Shown here one piece after another: positions 62,465 to 64,000 of a stretch of 64,000 nucleotides of DNA. The notes beneath the pieces were generated by a model. That model was not told the origin of the DNA. It did not search any database and worked only from the letters and a program-made list of their open reading frames with translations. The stretch lies in contig JACZXB010000002.1 of the NCBI GenBank assembly GCA_022571845.1, positions 107,979 to 171,978 of the forward strand, given 5' to 3'. Both the position numbers and the translations under genes were made by a program. Every line of letters starts with the position of its first letter. The first letter of the stretch is position 1. The DNA comes from Candidatus Zixiibacteriota bacterium (GTDB taxonomy: Bacteria > Zixibacteria > MSB-5A5 > GN15 > FEB-12).

Positions 62465-62923
62465 ATGAGAAGTTTAATGATTTCACCAAGCCGCAATGTT
62501 TTCCCGTTTGAAAAGATTTTCGATAATTTCTTTTCAAATTCACCGTTTCTAGAAGATGCCGGCAATATCTGCAATGTCGCGAATGCCGAAAGCAGTTTTT
62601 CACCACGGGTGAATATCACCGAAACCGATGACCAGCTTAAGCTGAACTTTGAGATGCCCGGAATCGACAAGTCCAAAATCAAAGTTACCGTAAAAAACGG
62701 CCTGCTTACTGTCAGCGGTGAGCGCAGTGTCGAGCAAAAGACAGAGACCGAAGATTTTGTGAGAAGCGAAATTTTCACCGGACAGTTCTCGCGTTCGTTT
62801 ACGCTGCCCAAGAATGTCCGGACGGACAAAATCAAAGCCGACTACAAAAACGGTATGCTGCTTATATCTCTGCCTAAGACCGAAGAGTCCAAGCCCAAAG
62901 AAATCGATATCAGCATCAACTAA
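62465..62923 (+). CDS. Hsp20/alpha-crystallin small heat-shock protein
   Basis: A 152-residue holdase chaperone. The alpha-crystallin domain (about residues 45-135) has PRVNITETDDQLKLNFEMPGIDKSKIKVTVKNGLLTVSGER and FSRSFTLPKNVRTDKIKADYKNGMLLISLPK; the IxI-type tail is IDISIN. A GGAGG Shine-Dalgarno lies six bases before the ATG. A sigma54-like promoter is upstream and an intrinsic terminator follows, so it is a single-gene unit. Confidence 0.95.
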   Translation: MRSLMISPSRNVFPFEKIFDNFFSNSPFLEDAGNICNVANAESSFSPRVNITETDDQLKLNFEMPGIDKSKIKVTVKNGLLTVSGERSVEQKTETEDFVRSEIFTGQFSRSFTLPKNVRTDKIKADYKNGMLLISLPKTEESKPKEIDISIN

Positions 62924-62972
62924 GCTGTTTCTAATTTGATTCACTTACAGTAGTTGCAGTTAATGAGAGCAA

Positions 62973-63008
62973 GGCCGGTTGTATTAAATGACAACCGGTC
63001 TTTTTTTT
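62973..63008 (+). terminator. Intrinsic terminator after hsp20
   Basis: Stem CCGGTTGT/ACAACCGG followed by eight T residues, about 50 bases after the hsp20 stop. Confidence 0.85.
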
Positions 63009-63070
63009 GCCCGGGGTTTATGAGACGAAAAAATATTGAAGAGGCATATTAGAATTGAGCAGGGTTTATT

Positions 63071-63161
63071 CTGTCATTGTGAGCCCTGATGAAATCGGGG
63101 TGTGGCAATCACAATCGACAAAAGACGAGATTGCTTCGTTGCTTCGCTCCTCGCAATGACT
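63071..63161. repeat. Long inverted-repeat element (TGTCATTG family), copy 2
   Basis: Starts CTGTCATTGTGAGCCCTGAT and ends CGCTCCTCGCAATGAC. It is the reverse orientation of the element at 2863-2953, with the CCCTGATTTCATCAGGG and GGAGCGAAG parts exchanged between ends. Confidence 0.7.
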
Positions 63162-63353
63162 GTAATGACTGTATTGTGCTTACAGCTCTGATTAGTCCAT
63201 CCACGCCTATGCATTCTTCACCCTGAGCTTGTCGAAGGGTGACATATCAAGGGGCAGCTGAGGACACGCCATAGGCGGCCGCCCACGTGATTTTCTTTTG
63301 GTCGCCCACTGCTTGCAGTGGGATCCTCTAATCCAGCAGAAATCTCCAGGCAC

Positions 63354-63382
63354 GTAGGGCAAAACCCTTTAGCGGTTTTGCC
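63354..63382 (+). repeat. REP-like GTAG palindrome, copy 8
   Basis: GTAGGGCAAAACCCTTTAGC then GGTTTTGCC. Both arms changed from GAACC/GGTTC to AAACC/GGTTT, a compensatory change that keeps the hairpin. Confidence 0.8.
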
Positions 63383-63402
63383 TAATAGTAAAAGAAAGAT
63401 TT

Positions 63403-63430
63403 GGCAGAACCACTTCGGGTTCTGCCCTAC
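63403..63430 (-). repeat. REP-like GTAG palindrome, copy 9
   Basis: GGCAGAACCACTTCGGG then TTCTGCCCTAC; the loop differs (ACTTCG). It is 20 bases from copy 8 in inverted orientation, forming a paired unit like a BIME. Confidence 0.8.
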
Positions 63431-63447
63431 GAGAACTAAGAAAGTGA

Positions 63448-63477
63448 TTGTATTATAGACCACCGCGACCTTATAAT
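63448..63477 (+). promoter_or_regulatory. Putative promoter of the DnaJ-CTD gene
   Basis: TTGTAT, 18-base spacer, TATAAT, ending 13 bases before the ATG at 63491. The leader would be only about 7 bases, and no Shine-Dalgarno is visible. Confidence 0.5.
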
Positions 63478-63490
63478 TACAGCATAAATT

Positions 63491-63775
63491 ATGACAGACC
63501 AAAATTTCCAGCGCCAGGGCAACGACATTTACACTTCGGTAACGATTCCGTTCACCGAGGCGATTCTCGGTACTAAAGTGAATATCAAAACACTCAGCAA
63601 GACCGTCTCGCTCTCTGTGCCTGCCGGCACCCAGCCGGGGACGATACTTCGCCTAAACGGCCAGGGCCTGGCAGTCACCGGAACATCGGGCGATCTCTTT
63701 GTCGAAATAAACGTATCCCTGCCCAAAACGCTGACAGACGAGGAGAGGAAGATTATAGAGGAGTGGGAGGAGTAA
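63491..63775 (+). CDS. DnaJ/CbpA C-terminal-domain-only protein
   Basis: A 94-residue protein equal to the last substrate-binding domain of DnaJ/CbpA: NDIYTSVTIPFTEAILGTKVNIKTLSKTVSLSVPAGTQPGTILRLNGQGLA and DLFVEINVSLPKTLTDEERKII. The J domain, Gly/Phe linker and zinc fingers are all missing, and the upstream sequence is repeat DNA, so this is either a stand-alone holdase or a truncated gene. It is close to hsp20. Confidence 0.85.
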   Translation: MTDQNFQRQGNDIYTSVTIPFTEAILGTKVNIKTLSKTVSLSVPAGTQPGTILRLNGQGLAVTGTSGDLFVEINVSLPKTLTDEERKIIEEWEE

Positions 63776-63776
63776 A

Positions 63777-64000
63777 TTGTTTGATTGGATATGGGACAAT
63801 AAACTTTGGGTGGCTTCGAGCATCGTTTTTCCTATTGCAATTTGGCTGGTCAATAAGTGGTCTAGACCACGTCTGCGACTGAAGCTGTCAGATGGGAAAT
63901 ACACAACTATAAAGAACCCTCATACAGGGTTCAAATTTCAATGGGCACGAGCTGATGTCAATACAAGGTCGAGACGAATGATTAAGAACTGCCGTACATA
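63777..64000 (+). CDS. Partial membrane-anchored ORF running off the window
   Basis: An open frame not in the ORF track, starting at TTG one base after the DnaJ-CTD stop (LFDWIWDNKLWVASSIVFPI...) and open to the window end. It has one hydrophobic segment (LWVASSIVFPIAIWLV, about residues 9-24), then a basic soluble part (SRPRLRLKLSDGKYTTIKNP). No family recognised; the C-terminus is missing. Confidence 0.55.
   Translation, partial: MFDWIWDNKLWVASSIVFPIAIWLVNKWSRPRLRLKLSDGKYTTIKNPHTGFKFQWARADVNTRSRRMIKNCRT

Larger units (their letters stand above)
63009..63440. repeat. Third intergenic repeat mosaic
   Basis: Holds the TGTCATTG inverted-repeat element, a CCCTGAGCTTGTCGAAGGGT module, GGGGCAGCTGAGGACACGCC (also near 3425), GCGGCCGCCCACGTG, and two GTAG palindromes in opposite orientations. 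No gene. Confidence 0.75.

Overview
The window is one contiguous piece of a diderm bacterial chromosome. It carries an Omp85-type barrel, a FadL-like porin, a BamB-like lipoprotein and a heptosyltransferase, which imply an outer membrane. Secreted proteins with dockerin-like EF-hand tails and SBBP beta-propeller repeats, and the style of the intergenic repeats, suggest the FCB side of the tree. Candidate phylum Zixibacteria is my best guess; that is recall and inference, not a search.

Layout: 1-2.5 kb is the end of rpsB, then tsf-pyrH-frr. 2.5-3.65 kb is a gene-free mosaic of dispersed repeats. 3.65-10.4 kb holds a membrane protein, a CBS-pair protein, an exported protein, then uppS-cdsA-UbiA-NlpC/P60-uvrC. 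An AT-rich membrane gene precedes xseA-xseB-ispA-dxs-nadK (11.7-16.9 kb), which links isoprenoid precursor synthesis to the undecaprenyl steps. 17.0-20.8 kb is the accessory region: a tRNA-Gly whose 3' part is duplicated 966 bp downstream, a REP-associated tyrosine transposase (RAYT) between inverted GTAG palindromes, an SBBP/dockerin protein, and a remnant of a second RAYT copy.

21.0-37.5 kb is a single translation and transcription superoperon: tRNA-Thr, tuf, S10, spc (with secY, adk, map, infA, rpmJ) and alpha (rpsM, rpsK, rpoA, rplQ), ending in a clear terminator. rpsD is missing from its usual place, and uS3, uL22 and bL17 carry long basic tails.

37.7-43.5 kb contains plsY-gpsA, a MerR regulator, a glycosyltransferase, surE, a LOG-like protein, an acylphosphatase and apt, interleaved with two tRNA-Pro genes. 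43.5-44.1 kb is a second repeat mosaic ending in tRNA-Arg. 44.3-62.2 kb is dominated by envelope functions: a beta-helix/dockerin protein, a FadL-like porin, a TPR protein, an M48 protease, a DUF2156 protein, a sugar transferase, an NtrC-type regulator, a sodium symporter, uppP, a heptosyltransferase-phosphatase fusion, a 931-residue peptidase-propeller-Omp85 protein and a BamB-like lipoprotein. The end holds hsp20, a third repeat mosaic, a DnaJ C-terminal-domain-only gene and a partial membrane ORF.

The most interesting items are: the RAYT with nine GTAG-tagged palindromes and its tRNA-derived direct repeats; two sigma54-type promoters (sugar transferase, hsp20) near an NtrC-family regulator with a degenerate Walker B; the peptidase-propeller-Omp85 chain; and a terminator hairpin that abuts the uppP start codon.
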